A stretch of 46,773 nt of DNA. Origin: a virus. The notes under the pieces are model-generated. The model made no database searches and had not been told where the DNA came from. It saw only the letters and a program-made list of their open reading frames with translations. The position numbers and the translations under genes were made by a program. The stretch is taken from positions 1 to 46,773 of IMG/VR virus record IMGVR_UViG_3300044511_000163, one strand, 5' to 3'. Positions 40,349 to 46,773 of the stretch are shown here, in pieces. Positions within the stretch are counted from its first letter, which is position 1, and every line of letters begins with the position of its first letter.

Positions 40349-42088
40349 CTAGGCTGTCTTCCGCTTGGTGTTGCTGCCTGGGTTCAGGCCGTAGTTTGCC
40401 TGCATTTTTGGACCCTGCTTGCCGAGTGCAGCGGCCTGGCGTTGGTTAGCCGGCGTGGGGCGGGTTTGGGTAAGTCTCAGGGAAGTAGACGTTTGAGTCC
40501 CACGAGGCGGTGGCCCGCCAGGCTGCTGCGCCTGCTGTTTTAGCATCTCGCGGGCGTCCTGCAAGCCTTGGGGGTTCAGGATGGCCGACAAGCCGTGTAC
40601 CCCAGTCAAGCGCTCGTAGATGTCGAATAGACCCTTGGCGTCGATGTGCGGGGCTTGGGGCAACGCCATAGCGACGTTGAGTAACTCGTTCACCTGGCCG
40701 AGCTTAGCTACGTCCTGCTCGGGCGAGGCGTAGCCCATGGAGTTCAGGTCGATGTCGATTTCGAGGTCGGAGTACCGGAGCCCGTTCGACTCTAGGGCCT
40801 GACCTTCCATGCCCAGCATCGCCTTGTAGCGCTCGAACATGAGGTAGCCGACGGATTTCAGGGCGTCGCGGGTGTTGTCGCGCACCTGGCGCACGATGTT
40901 CGACATGCGCTCCTGGTTGGCGTTCGAGGCCAGCGCGTTCTCGGTCGCTGTCGCGGCGCCGGAGACCTGGCCCTGCTCCAGCTCGCTCATGCCGAGGTTG
41001 CGGCGCAGCCGGTCCAACTCAATCTGGTAGAGAGACACGCGCGAGGACTCGACCGAGCCCAGTTTCAGCTCGGCGACCTTCTGCTTGTCCACGCCGTCCA
41101 CGATGAGCGCGTCTCCGTCCCTGGCGTCTACGATCTTCTTGCCGATTTCCTTGTCAAGCGCTTCCAGCAGGTAGATCGTCTTTTGGCGCGCAGCCGAGAT
41201 CGAGAGGTTGACCGCGAACTCGTTGACGCGCATGTTCTGGCCGGCGTTGGCGACCAGGGGGGCGAGGCCCAGGACGGAGTTCGGGATCGGCAACGCCCAC
41301 CACTCCTGGTAGTGCCACCACGGAGGTCCCCAGTAGTCGCGCGGCTCGCGCAGGTAGTCGTCTGCGCCCGAGAGCGGGATCGTGTAGAGGGTGCCGTTGA
41401 AGCCGTCGGCCCCTTTCTCGGGCACGCGCAGCTCGACGTAGGCGATCTCGTGCCGCGTGGGCACGTCCTGAGCCGTGCGTTTCAGCTCCGTGATGCCGTC
41501 GTCGTCGCCGAGCTTTCGGATCAGCTCGACGTTCCAGCCTTCATCGGGCGCCGCCTCTGCGCGTTCTAACAGATCCTCGCGGTCGGAGACGATGATGTGG
41601 CCCTTGTAGCGGCAGTGCTCGTCATCGAATGCATGTGGATCGTACAGGAAGTATTCCGGTGGGATCCTCTCCAGCGCTGGCCAGCGTGTTTGGCCTGGCA
41701 TCGTCGGGTGCTCGACCTCTCTCACGATGGTCACGCCGTAGCCCAGCGCCATGTCCACGATCACGCGGCGGATCACCTTGATCGGATCGAACTCCGCGAT
41801 CCACTGGTTCACATCCTGCTCGAATGCAGCCGCAAAATACGTCGAGAGTGGGTCCCATGGTCTACGACTCGTGACACGCGCCTTGGGGTTGGAGAAGGCC
41901 GCCTTGGAGGCGATCAGCGACACGTAGGAGAACGGCATGTTCTCCGGCTGGAACGGATCGTCCGTGAACTCCAGCATCGCGCTCTTGTATTGCATCCGCA
42001 GAAGGTCGATCGCGCGGATGCGCTTGTCGCGCAGCGTGAGCGCGGCCTTGATCTCGCCCGAGAGGTTCTGGGGTGAGCAGTCAAGCAT
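40349..42088 (-). CDS. Portal protein, 579 aa
   Basis: The sequence shows the podoviral portal pattern: a helical wing, a Trp/Tyr-rich clip region, a long GQVSGAATATENALASNANQ segment near residues 390-410 typical of portal stems, and a Pro/Gln-rich C-terminal tail. The portal forms the DNA gate of the capsid and binds the terminase. It lies after the terminase genes as expected. The ATG at 42088 overlaps the small upstream gene by eight bases. Confidence 0.9.
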   Translation of the reverse strand: MLDCSPQNLSGEIKAALTLRDKRIRAIDLLRMQYKSAMLEFTDDPFQPENMPFSYVSLIASKAAFSNPKARVTSRRPWDPLSTYFAAAFEQDVNQWIAEFDPIKVIRRVIVDMALGYGVTIVREVEHPTMPGQTRWPALERIPPEYFLYDPHAFDDEHCRYKGHIIVSDREDLLERAEAAPDEGWNVELIRKLGDDDGITELKRTAQDVPTRHEIAYVELRVPEKGADGFNGTLYTIPLSGADDYLREPRDYWGPPWWHYQEWWALPIPNSVLGLAPLVANAGQNMRVNEFAVNLSISAARQKTIYLLEALDKEIGKKIVDARDGDALIVDGVDKQKVAELKLGSVESSRVSLYQIELDRLRRNLGMSELEQGQVSGAATATENALASNANQERMSNIVRQVRDNTRDALKSVGYLMFERYKAMLGMEGQALESNGLRYSDLEIDIDLNSMGYASPEQDVAKLGQVNELLNVAMALPQAPHIDAKGLFDIYERLTGVHGLSAILNPQGLQDAREMLKQQAQQPGGPPPRGTQTSTSLRLTQTRPTPANQRQAAALGKQGPKMQANYGLNPGSNTKRKTA

Positions 42089-42317
42089 AGATCATGTAGT
42101 CCTCTTGGAACTGGCACTCGACTTCGTAGCGGAAGGCGTCGGCCAGCGGCCAGCCATGGTACGTGGGTCCATCGTTGTAGTCACCGGCGTCGCGCCACCA
42201 CATGCCGGTCGCTGCGTCGCGGCGCCACCCGAACTCGATCAGGAACCTGGCCTGCTCTGTTCGTGACCAGAAGACGAGTGCGGGCAGGTCTATCTCGTTG
42301 GCAGAAGGCGCATCCAT
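42081..42317 (-). CDS. Small protein between terminase and portal, 78 aa
   Basis: A short Trp/Tyr-rich protein (FWSRTEQARFLIEFGWRRD, GMWWRDAGDYN). The ATG at 42317 is chosen because GGGAGCC lies just upstream; an earlier ATG at 42329 has no ribosome site. It overlaps both neighbours, as do many small packaging-region genes. Function unknown. Confidence 0.6.
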   Translation of the reverse strand: MDAPSANEIDLPALVFWSRTEQARFLIEFGWRRDAATGMWWRDAGDYNDGPTYHGWPLADAFRYEVECQFQEDYMIYA

Positions 42318-43771
42318 TCTGGCTCCCATGATCTTTTTGGCTTGAAGACCTTATCCATGTTGAGCAGCACGCGGCAGGTCTGCGACTCGTCCTTTTCGGC
42401 CTCGGCGCCAGCTCCCAGCGCCTTGCCCCATGCCCAAACGACCGCGTAGCGCATGGCGTCGCAGCCGTGGTCGGCGCAGTCCTTGTCCGGGATGCCCTCC
42501 TTGACCTGTCCGGTCACTTCGTCCCGTGCCCAGACGTACTCGGGGACCTCCATCTCCGTCTTCCACGGCTTGTGCTCCTCGATCAGCTTCTCGTCCACCA
42601 TGCGCGGGGCATCGGCCCAGAGTTGGATGCGCGGCTTGCCGGTGTTGTTGTCGAGGTCCAGGCTCCAGCGCACCATGTCGAGGCCGCCCATGTCGCCCGA
42701 CGCCGCGCGTGTGCGCCGCGAGTCGGCGGCGACGGCGATCTGGCCACGGTCTCTGCCGCCGCGCGGTCCGAGGCGGTAGTTGAACATCTCGATGCACTCG
42801 GGGCGGTACGGGTCGCAGATGATCCGGCGCAGCTCGAACTCGTCCCACAGGTCGCACGCGCGCTGCGCCCACCAGTCGAGGCTCTGGCCGGTGCGGTAGA
42901 TTTCGACGACCCTGTGCAACTGGTTGTTGGCACCTACGCCCCACACCTGCATCACGCCTGGGCCGGACCAGCCCCAGTCCACGGAGCCGAAGTACCACTG
43001 GATGCCGAGTTTTTCTCGCGCGGCTCCTGTGGGTGCGGTGACGACGTGGATGTCCGGGCTCCAGTTCGGCCACACCTGGCCTTCGGCGGCGACCCAGAGA
43101 CCTTCGTAGAGCCTGGCGCGTCTGACGCCTTTCAGGTTGCGCAGCAGCTCCAGGTACTCGGGCGTGATGGTCGGGTTGTCCTCGTGTCGCGTTTTCACGC
43201 GGAAGAGGCGCCCGGTCCGTGCGCGCTGGTTCAGCCAGTGTCCTGGGCCGTCCGGGTTGCAGTCGGCGATCATCTGCTGGTAGGGGATGACGTTCGACCG
43301 CAAGCAGCGGAACAGGAACTCCCACTCTTCTTCCTGGGTCTCGGTCGCCTCCTGCACGTAGATCATGTCGTACTCGGCCGAGAAGGTTCTGCGCGGATCG
43401 TCGAGGCCGCCCAGCACGATCTCGCTGCCGTTTTTCCAGCGCCAGGAGTGGCGTCCCTCGCGCATGCGCTTTCCGAACGCCTCGTGCCCCGGCGGGAGCA
43501 CGTCGCGCTCGAAGGTGACCATGAAGCTGTCGGTCAGGTCCTTGCGCCGTTTGCGCAGCACCAGGAATCTGGCTCCTGGGTAGTCCTCGGCGAGCTTGTA
43601 GAGGTACTGGCCGACGGCGCGCGACTTCCCCGTGCCCGCCGGCCCTTCGATCAGAACTTCTTGTGGCGGCACGCCGATGCCGCTGGCCCACGCAAAGAGC
43701 GCACGAAGGTTCCCGTACGGCGTGTATTCGGCCGCTACTGAGACCGGCTTCTTAGCCTGCCGCTTTGTCAC
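42290..43771 (-). CDS. terL: Large terminase subunit, 493 aa
   Basis: An ATPase domain with Walker A EGPAGTGKS near residues 42-50 and the region DMIYVQEATETQ as its box II, followed by a nuclease domain with the acid residues in SVDWGW, ICDPYRPE and HGCDAMRY. Together these cut and pump DNA into the capsid. I take the GTG at 43771. A TTG at 43810 would add 13 residues but lacks a ribosome site and overlaps the small subunit by 59 bases. Confidence 0.9.
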   Translation of the reverse strand: MTKRQAKKPVSVAAEYTPYGNLRALFAWASGIGVPPQEVLIEGPAGTGKSRAVGQYLYKLAEDYPGARFLVLRKRRKDLTDSFMVTFERDVLPPGHEAFGKRMREGRHSWRWKNGSEIVLGGLDDPRRTFSAEYDMIYVQEATETQEEEWEFLFRCLRSNVIPYQQMIADCNPDGPGHWLNQRARTGRLFRVKTRHEDNPTITPEYLELLRNLKGVRRARLYEGLWVAAEGQVWPNWSPDIHVVTAPTGAAREKLGIQWYFGSVDWGWSGPGVMQVWGVGANNQLHRVVEIYRTGQSLDWWAQRACDLWDEFELRRIICDPYRPECIEMFNYRLGPRGGRDRGQIAVAADSRRTRAASGDMGGLDMVRWSLDLDNNTGKPRIQLWADAPRMVDEKLIEEHKPWKTEMEVPEYVWARDEVTGQVKEGIPDKDCADHGCDAMRYAVVWAWGKALGAGAEAEKDESQTCRVLLNMDKVFKPKRSWEPEWMRLLPTR

Positions 43772-44354
43772 GGAGGGCCTGGAGTCTGTTCGACCTTTCT
43801 TGGAGGGCAAGAACGTGAACGTCGCCGTCAGTCAGCTCCTTGAGCGGCTGCGGCTCGATCTCGATGACGCGATTTGGGCCTTCGACGGGTTTGCCGGCCA
43901 AGAGGTACTCTGGCAGGCCGGTCAGGTCGAGCTTCACTCTGGTCTCGACGCGCGCGTCGATCGTCTTTTGCTCGCGGCGCGGGTCGTCTAGGCCGCGCAG
44001 CATGGACTGGCGTTCCAGGATCTTCACGCAGCACTCTGCGGTGCGCGGGTCGCCGGACGCCTCGGCCTTGGAGGCCATGATCTGCCACAGGAACTCCAGC
44101 CGCGCCATCTGCATGCGGCGGAGGTTCTCCGGGTCCATCTCGACCAGAGACTTCGTGGCCTTGTTGACGATCCGCCTGGCCTCGCCGAGCGCCCGTCTCG
44201 GCGTCAGTTTCAGCTCGTCCCCGATCTCGTCGTAGCGTTTGCCGCCGATGCGCAGGTTGAGCGCCAGCTTGTAGCGCTCCATGATCGCGCTGCGCGTGTT
44301 CCGCTGGCTGTCGCGGTCGGGAACGATCTCTGCTAGGGGCTCGCCGTCGATCAT
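43752..44354 (-). CDS. terS: Small terminase subunit, 200 aa
   Basis: An N-terminal helix-turn-helix-like region (RYDEIGDELKLTPRRALGEARR) followed by a helical oligomerisation part and an extended tail rich in Glu/Pro. Its position directly before the large subunit identifies it. It would recognise the packaging site. The start ATG overlaps the stop of the helicase-loader-like gene (ATGA). Confidence 0.78.
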   Translation of the reverse strand: MIDGEPLAEIVPDRDSQRNTRSAIMERYKLALNLRIGGKRYDEIGDELKLTPRRALGEARRIVNKATKSLVEMDPENLRRMQMARLEFLWQIMASKAEASGDPRTAECCVKILERQSMLRGLDDPRREQKTIDARVETRVKLDLTGLPEYLLAGKPVEGPNRVIEIEPQPLKELTDGDVHVLALQERSNRLQALRDKAAG

Positions 44355-44812
44355 TGGGTCAGCAGTTTGGTCTCGTCGAGGCTGCCGTCGCGCAGCATGC
44401 TAGCGATGCGATCTATCATCAAGGGATAGTGCTGCGGCTCGGTCGATGCAACAGCCCGCCAGCCCCCGAGACGGTCCATGACGGCCAGCTCGGCCTTGGA
44501 GGCGCCCTTCATGGCGCTCTCTTTGGGGTCGAAGCTGCTGGCGGCGACTCGCGCGCGCCTCGCCGCGCTGGCCCACAGGCTAGCGGCCTGGTCCTGGTAG
44601 CCGCCGGTCAGCGCCTCGATGATCGTGGCCGGCACGGGCATGAACTTCGCGGTCGTCAGGCAGCGCGAAATCGCCTTGAGCACGGCGTCCAGCTCGTATC
44701 TTTTGAGCACCTGGAAGTAAAGCTCCATCGTTTCAGGCGAAATCGTGCGGTTGAACACCGCTGCAGTCGCCGCGATGGCCCTTCCAAAGCTCGCTCGGTC
44801 GCTGTCGTTCAT
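44351..44812 (-). CDS. Putative replicative helicase loader, 153 aa
   Basis: The sequence FGRAIAATAAVFNRTISPET, then YFQVLKRYELDAVLKAISRC and KFMPVPATIIEAL follows the G39P-like helicase-loader pattern: helices ending in a Pro rich turn before a Thr-Ile-Ile-Glu motif. Loaders of this type bring the host DnaB-type helicase to an origin. The preceding gene is a putative origin-binding protein, giving an arrangement like lambda O and P. I infer rather than prove function. Confidence 0.6.
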   Translation of the reverse strand: MNDSDRASFGRAIAATAAVFNRTISPETMELYFQVLKRYELDAVLKAISRCLTTAKFMPVPATIIEALTGGYQDQAASLWASAARRARVAASSFDPKESAMKGASKAELAVMDRLGGWRAVASTEPQHYPLMIDRIASMLRDGSLDETKLLTQ

Positions 44813-45840
44813 TCGTTGGCCCTATCCTGCTCGGCAAGCCACTGGGCCAGCGCCGCGCCGTTCTTGCGCTCGGTCTCTGACCTCTGCCCGCCGCGCCATT
44901 CCCCGTAGGTCGCTGCGAACCGCACCGGGCTCGCGTAGGTCCCTGGCGTCTGTCCCAGGTAGTTCTGCCAGGCGGCCCTGACCGCCGGCCAGCTCTCCTT
45001 CTCCACCAGCGACTTGAGCGCCCGCCCTATCCACCCGCCTGGCGCCGCCCCGCCGTAGCGCGCCTGCCAGTCGTCGCAGGCTTCCTTGGTCCAGCCGTGG
45101 TTCTGGTCGGCCGGCTCCAGCGGCTCGCCGAACAGGTCCACCATTGGCGGGGACCCCTTATGCTTGCGGTTCCGTTTTGGCCCTGTTTTTATGGGTCTAT
45201 CTGTGCCTATTGGCATGGGTCCCTCATGCCAGCGGTGCCCGTTTACCCCTGTTTTCTCGTCTGCAACCGCGCCATTCGGTAGGGTCCCCTCATGCCAGCG
45301 ATCTCCGGAACCAGCCTCTTTTGCTGGCTCCACTGGCACAATCGGCGCGTATGCGTTCTGTAAGGTCAGGAGGCCCCTCGATGCCAGCGTTTCATAAACG
45401 CCCTGCACCACAGGGTCGGACTTGATCGAAATGAACTCGTGGCCAGCCGCCCCGAGCTGTTTTCGCAGCTTTTTCTCGGCCCGTCTGCGCAGCTCCGCCA
45501 GGCTGATCTCGTACTCGCGCGGCTTGGTCGGCGGACGACGCAGCCGATCCCGCTCCTGCTTGCGCTTCTTCTTCTCCCTCCGCCGCTTCCTCTTCGCCTG
45601 CGTGAGCTTCCAGCGCTCCTCGGCACTCAGCGCCGCCCGCGCCTCCCGGACCGCCGCCCAACGCTTCTTCGCCGCCTCAACCGCCTTCCGGTGCCGCTCC
45701 CTCGGCGTCAAAGACGCCGCCAACACCGTCCCCCCACAGCGCCCGGCCGCCCGCCGAGCACTGTCGCCAGCCTCCCTGGAGGCCCAATAAACCGCCTGGC
45801 CGTCAGCCTGGGCCAGCGCGGCGCGACTTCTGGCAGTCAC
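44809..45840 (-). CDS. Putative replication initiator carrying intragenic iterons, 343 aa
   Basis: A long basic, helical N-terminal region (KRKRRREKKKRKQERDR) precedes a repeated middle (RWHEG units) and a C-terminal domain with WTKEACDDWQARYGG, then AWQNYLGQTPGTYASPVRFA. I associate such ends with phage replication proteins, but this was not checked. The middle encodes four iteron-like DNA repeats, one of which is out of frame, so selection seems to act on the DNA. The GTG at 45840 is the first start in the late operon. The protein probably binds those repeats and recruits the loader encoded next. Confidence 0.6.
   Translation of the reverse strand: MTARSRAALAQADGQAVYWASREAGDSARRAAGRCGGTVLAASLTPRERHRKAVEAAKKRWAAVREARAALSAEERWKLTQAKRKRRREKKKRKQERDRLRRPPTKPREYEISLAELRRRAEKKLRKQLGAAGHEFISIKSDPVVQGVYETLASRGLLTLQNAYAPIVPVEPAKEAGSGDRWHEGTLPNGAVADEKTGVNGHRWHEGPMPIGTDRPIKTGPKRNRKHKGSPPMVDLFGEPLEPADQNHGWTKEACDDWQARYGGAAPGGWIGRALKSLVEKESWPAVRAAWQNYLGQTPGTYASPVRFAATYGEWRGGQRSETERKNGAALAQWLAEQDRANE
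45151..45389 (-). repeat. Four iteron-like repeats, probable replication origin
   Basis: On the minus strand four copies related to CGCTGGCATGAGGGGACCC lie at 45372-45389, 45282-45300, 45217-45234 and 45151-45168. Distances between the first three rightmost starts are 65-66 bases and then 90. Copies B and C are near-identical; D and A are degenerate. Copy A is read in a different frame from the others, which argues for a function at the DNA level. A T-rich run flanks copies C and D. Confidence 0.65.
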
Positions 45841-45854
45841 CCATGCACCCTAGC

Positions 45855-45960
45855 CTTTCTGTGTGAACCAGCGCCCACCTGCAGACACCAGGTAGACCCC
45901 AGGGCGGCCGTGTTGGGGCCGCCCCAGGGCGCAACACACTACCTGGTTCACACAGGAAAG
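45855..45960 (-). promoter_or_regulatory. Nested inverted repeats in the late-operon leader
   Basis: Outer arms CTTTCTGTGTGAACCAG (45855-45871) and CTGGTTCACACAGGAAAG (45943-45960) pair over 17 positions with one extra base. An inner pair CCAGGTAG (45888-45895) and CTACCTGG (45939-45946) uses part of the same right arm, so only one can form at a time. A third GGCGGCC/GGCCGCC stem lies between. The element is within the transcribed leader if the minus promoter is used. It could be an attenuator, a protein-binding site, or a packaging site. Confidence 0.5.
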
Positions 45961-46000
45961 CACAGTCCCCGCGCCGTAGCCAGCGAAGGGCCGTGGTCCG

Positions 46001-46029
46001 ATCGTAGCGCCTTGACCGGCCTGCGGCAA
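46001..46029 (-). promoter_or_regulatory. Promoter for the leftward late operon
   Basis: On the minus strand TTGCCG (plus 46024-46029) and TACGAT (plus 46001-46006) are separated by 17 bases. The start would be near 45995, giving a leader of about 155 bases to the GTG at 45840. The -35 box lies inside the spacer of the + promoter. Confidence 0.5.
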
Positions 46030-46040
46030 GCAGCTATGCT
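46012..46040 (+). promoter_or_regulatory. Rightward sigma70-type promoter
   Basis: TTGACC (46012-46017), a 17-base spacer and TATGCT (46035-46040) give five and four matches to consensus. Transcription would start near 46047 and run only about 50 bases before the strong terminator stem. Confidence 0.55.
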
Positions 46041-46046
46041 GCGCAC

Positions 46047-46147
46047 GGTTGCCATCTCGGCGACTTTGAGGCCACCCGGCCTGTAAGCGCCTTTCGGTCG
46101 CCCCGCCAGGTACACGCCTTGTAAACGGCTGGCGGGGCGGCCGTTTT
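46047..46147 (+). ncRNA. Putative small RNA of about 100 nt
   Basis: A promoter (46012-46040) and a strong terminator (46095-46147) enclose a segment without a protein gene, the usual signature of a small RNA. It could alternatively be an attenuator: read-through would reach the tRNA and the 626 operon. The 5' part, 46047-46094, is unstructured by eye. Confidence 0.45.
46095..46147 (+). terminator. Strong Rho-independent terminator
   Basis: A 15-pair stem (CGGTCGCCCCGCCAG / CTGGCGGGGCGGCCG, one G-U wobble) encloses a 19-base loop and is followed by TTTT at 46144-46147. The loop has a further GCC/GGC pair. Confidence 0.75.
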
Positions 46148-46152
46148 CCTAT

Positions 46153-46178
46153 CTAAAGGTTCCACGCCCAACCTTTAG
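46153..46178. promoter_or_regulatory. Palindromic site, possible operator
   Basis: CTAAAGGT and ACCTTTAG form a perfect 8-bp inverted repeat around 10 bases, just after the terminator and in AT-richer sequence. Suits a dimeric regulator. Confidence 0.35.
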
Positions 46179-46262
46179 CTAGACCCGCTCAAAAGAAATC
46201 CAGTTTTCTCAAACCCTTACTGCGACACAACTTACAGCGCCCACACCCGCACAAACACCCCT

Positions 46263-46281
46263 GTTGAGACCTATTCTCAAC
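46263..46281. promoter_or_regulatory. Short palindrome, possible operator
   Basis: GTTGAG and CTCAAC flank ACCTATT. It lies in the AT-richer part of the control region. No match to a known operator is claimed. Confidence 0.3.
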
Positions 46282-46363
46282 TCCCGATTGCTAACGTGCG
46301 GGCACGGGACTCAAGGCGCAGCCCCCTGCTAGCACTACCTCCCAAGCTACACCTCCGGATCCG

Positions 46364-46457
46364 GGAGGCGTAAGCCTCCTCCGGACACTCTGATTACTTC
46401 GGCCGATAGGCCGAACGGGACCGCAGGGCCAAAGGCCCGAGGACCCGATCCGGGTCC
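46364..46457 (+). other. Row of four hairpins upstream of the tRNA
   Basis: Stems in order: GGAGGC-GTAA-GCCTCC (46364-46379), TTCGGCC-GATA-GGCCGAA (46398-46415), GGGCC-AAA-GGCCC (46426-46438), GGACCCG-ATC-CGGGTCC (46441-46457). The first two have four-base loops; GTAA belongs to the stable GNRA class. The dense arrangement suggests a structured RNA or a protein-binding/replication element. Confidence 0.55.
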
Positions 46458-46481
46458 GCTACGATGCAGGCCAGCTAGCAA

Positions 46482-46558
46482 GCGCCTGTAGCTCAGTTCG
46501 GTAGAGCCGCTGTTTCGTAAACAGCAGGTCGCTGGTTCGAGGCCAGCCGGGCGCTCCA
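46482..46558 (+). tRNA. tRNA-Thr, anticodon CGU
   Basis: A complete cloverleaf can be folded by hand: acceptor GCGCCTG/CGGGCGC with one G-U, D stem GCTC/GAGC, anticodon stem GCTGT/ACAGC with loop TTCGTAA (anticodon CGT), variable loop AGGTC, T stem GCTGG/CCAGC with TTCGAGG. CCA is encoded after a T at the discriminator. G1-C72, C2-G71 and anticodon bases G35-U36 are the threonine identity elements known in E. coli. It reads ACG codons, which are frequent in such GC-rich genes. Confidence 0.9.
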
Positions 46559-46773
46559 TCACACGCCAGCCAGGCACCAGGCTCCCCGCGCGCGTGGTGT
46601 AGAAAAACCAGGCCACAGAGGTCCCACCGAGAGATGGGACCCGTTAGGCAGCGCCGGCACACAACTGCAGCAGGCCCACACACGAGGGACGCGCGTGTGC
46701 GGGACAGTGCGGATACGCCGCCGGTGGCGGCGGATCGTTCCAGCTCGGGGGGCGGGGGGGGGCGGGGCGGGTG
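46559..46773. other. Right end after the tRNA, no gene
   Basis: I see no protein frame with support here. A 7-bp stem GGTCCCA/TGGGACC (46620-46641) overlaps the start of the terminal repeat. The remainder is the second copy of bases 2-146. Confidence 0.6.
46629..46773. repeat. Terminal direct repeat, right copy
   Basis: Matches 2-146 with AG in place of CT at 46646-46647. See the left copy for interpretation. Confidence 0.9.

Larger units (their letters stand above)
45841..46481. other. Control region upstream of the late operon, no protein gene
   Basis: The stretch contains no frame with a ribosome site or recognisable product. It holds the late-operon leader with nested inverted repeats (45855-45960), face-to-face promoters (46001-46040), a terminator (46095-46147), an AT-richer segment (about 46180-46300) with two palindromes, and a row of hairpins (46364-46457) before the tRNA. 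Confidence 0.7.

Noticed and set aside
43772-43810. TTG start for the large terminase at 43810
   Set aside because: No ribosome site and a 59-base overlap with the small subunit; the GTG at 43771 is preferred, though neither is certain.
46095-46147. tRNA-like stretch with TTGTAAA near 46119-46125
   Set aside because: Only one long stem forms; no D or T arm. It is a terminator.
46347-46616. 89-codon minus-strand frame across the hairpins and tRNA
   Set aside because: Antisense to a complete tRNA and hairpin row; no ribosome site.
1-46773. CRISPR array or insertion sequence
   Set aside because: No regular repeat-spacer pattern and no transposase or bounding inverted repeats were seen.
1-46773. 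Integrase and attachment site, which would show a temperate phage
   Set aside because: No integrase motif found. The tRNA gene could serve as an attP core, but without an integrase this is not supported.

Overview
The window is almost certainly one complete genome of a tailed phage with podovirus-type (short-tail) architecture, about 46.6 kb. Bases 2-146 are repeated at 46629-46773 with two mismatches, so the contig closes on itself. Base composition is strongly GC-rich and GTG starts are common, which suggests a high-GC bacterial host; the sequence does not identify the host. I see no DNA polymerase, RNA polymerase, replicative helicase, integrase or recognisable endolysin, so the phage probably relies on the host replication and transcription machinery.

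Layout, counter-clockwise from the control region. (1) A control region of about 1.5 kb without convincing protein genes (45841-46773 joined to 1-625) carries two face-to-face overlapping promoters, a probable short RNA ending at a strong terminator, a nested inverted repeat in the leader of the late operon, a row of hairpins, a tRNA-Thr(CGU), a G-rich tract and a rightward promoter. (2) A long leftward late operon (45840 to 14810) starts with a putative replication initiator that carries iteron-like repeats inside its own gene, then a helicase-loader-like protein, the small and large terminase, portal, scaffold, major capsid protein, a LamG-like protein, an alpha/beta hydrolase, an adaptor, small beta-rich proteins, a 1342-residue tail nozzle with an inserted LamG-like domain, and internal virion proteins. 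The last of these, in the place of T7 gp16, is a 3143-residue polyvalent protein with a DdrB/ParB-like domain, an SNF2-type helicase and a zinc metallopeptidase motif. A cluster of small membrane proteins, presumably for lysis, closes the operon.

(3) A rightward early operon (5623-14847) holds YqaJ exonuclease and RecT annealase, a zinc-ribbon/HTH regulator, a DGQHR ParB-like protein next to a PAPS-reductase-like protein, a 744-residue protein of unknown function and several small cysteine-rich proteins. Many neighbours are joined by ATGA or GTGA overlaps. (4) A leftward operon (5361 to 1466) encodes an unknown protein, an AAA+ ATPase of the MoxR/CobS type, a von Willebrand A protein, a zinc-ribbon protein and a tiny membrane peptide. 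(5) A short rightward operon (626-1380) encodes a zinc-binding protein and a basic protein and meets operon 4 at a terminator hairpin.

The most interesting candidates are the polyvalent internal virion protein, the lambda-O-like intragenic origin, a copy of the capsid protein N-terminus attached to a membrane protein of the lysis cluster, the DGQHR/PAPS-reductase pair, the AAA+/VWA operon, and the RNA-rich control region.
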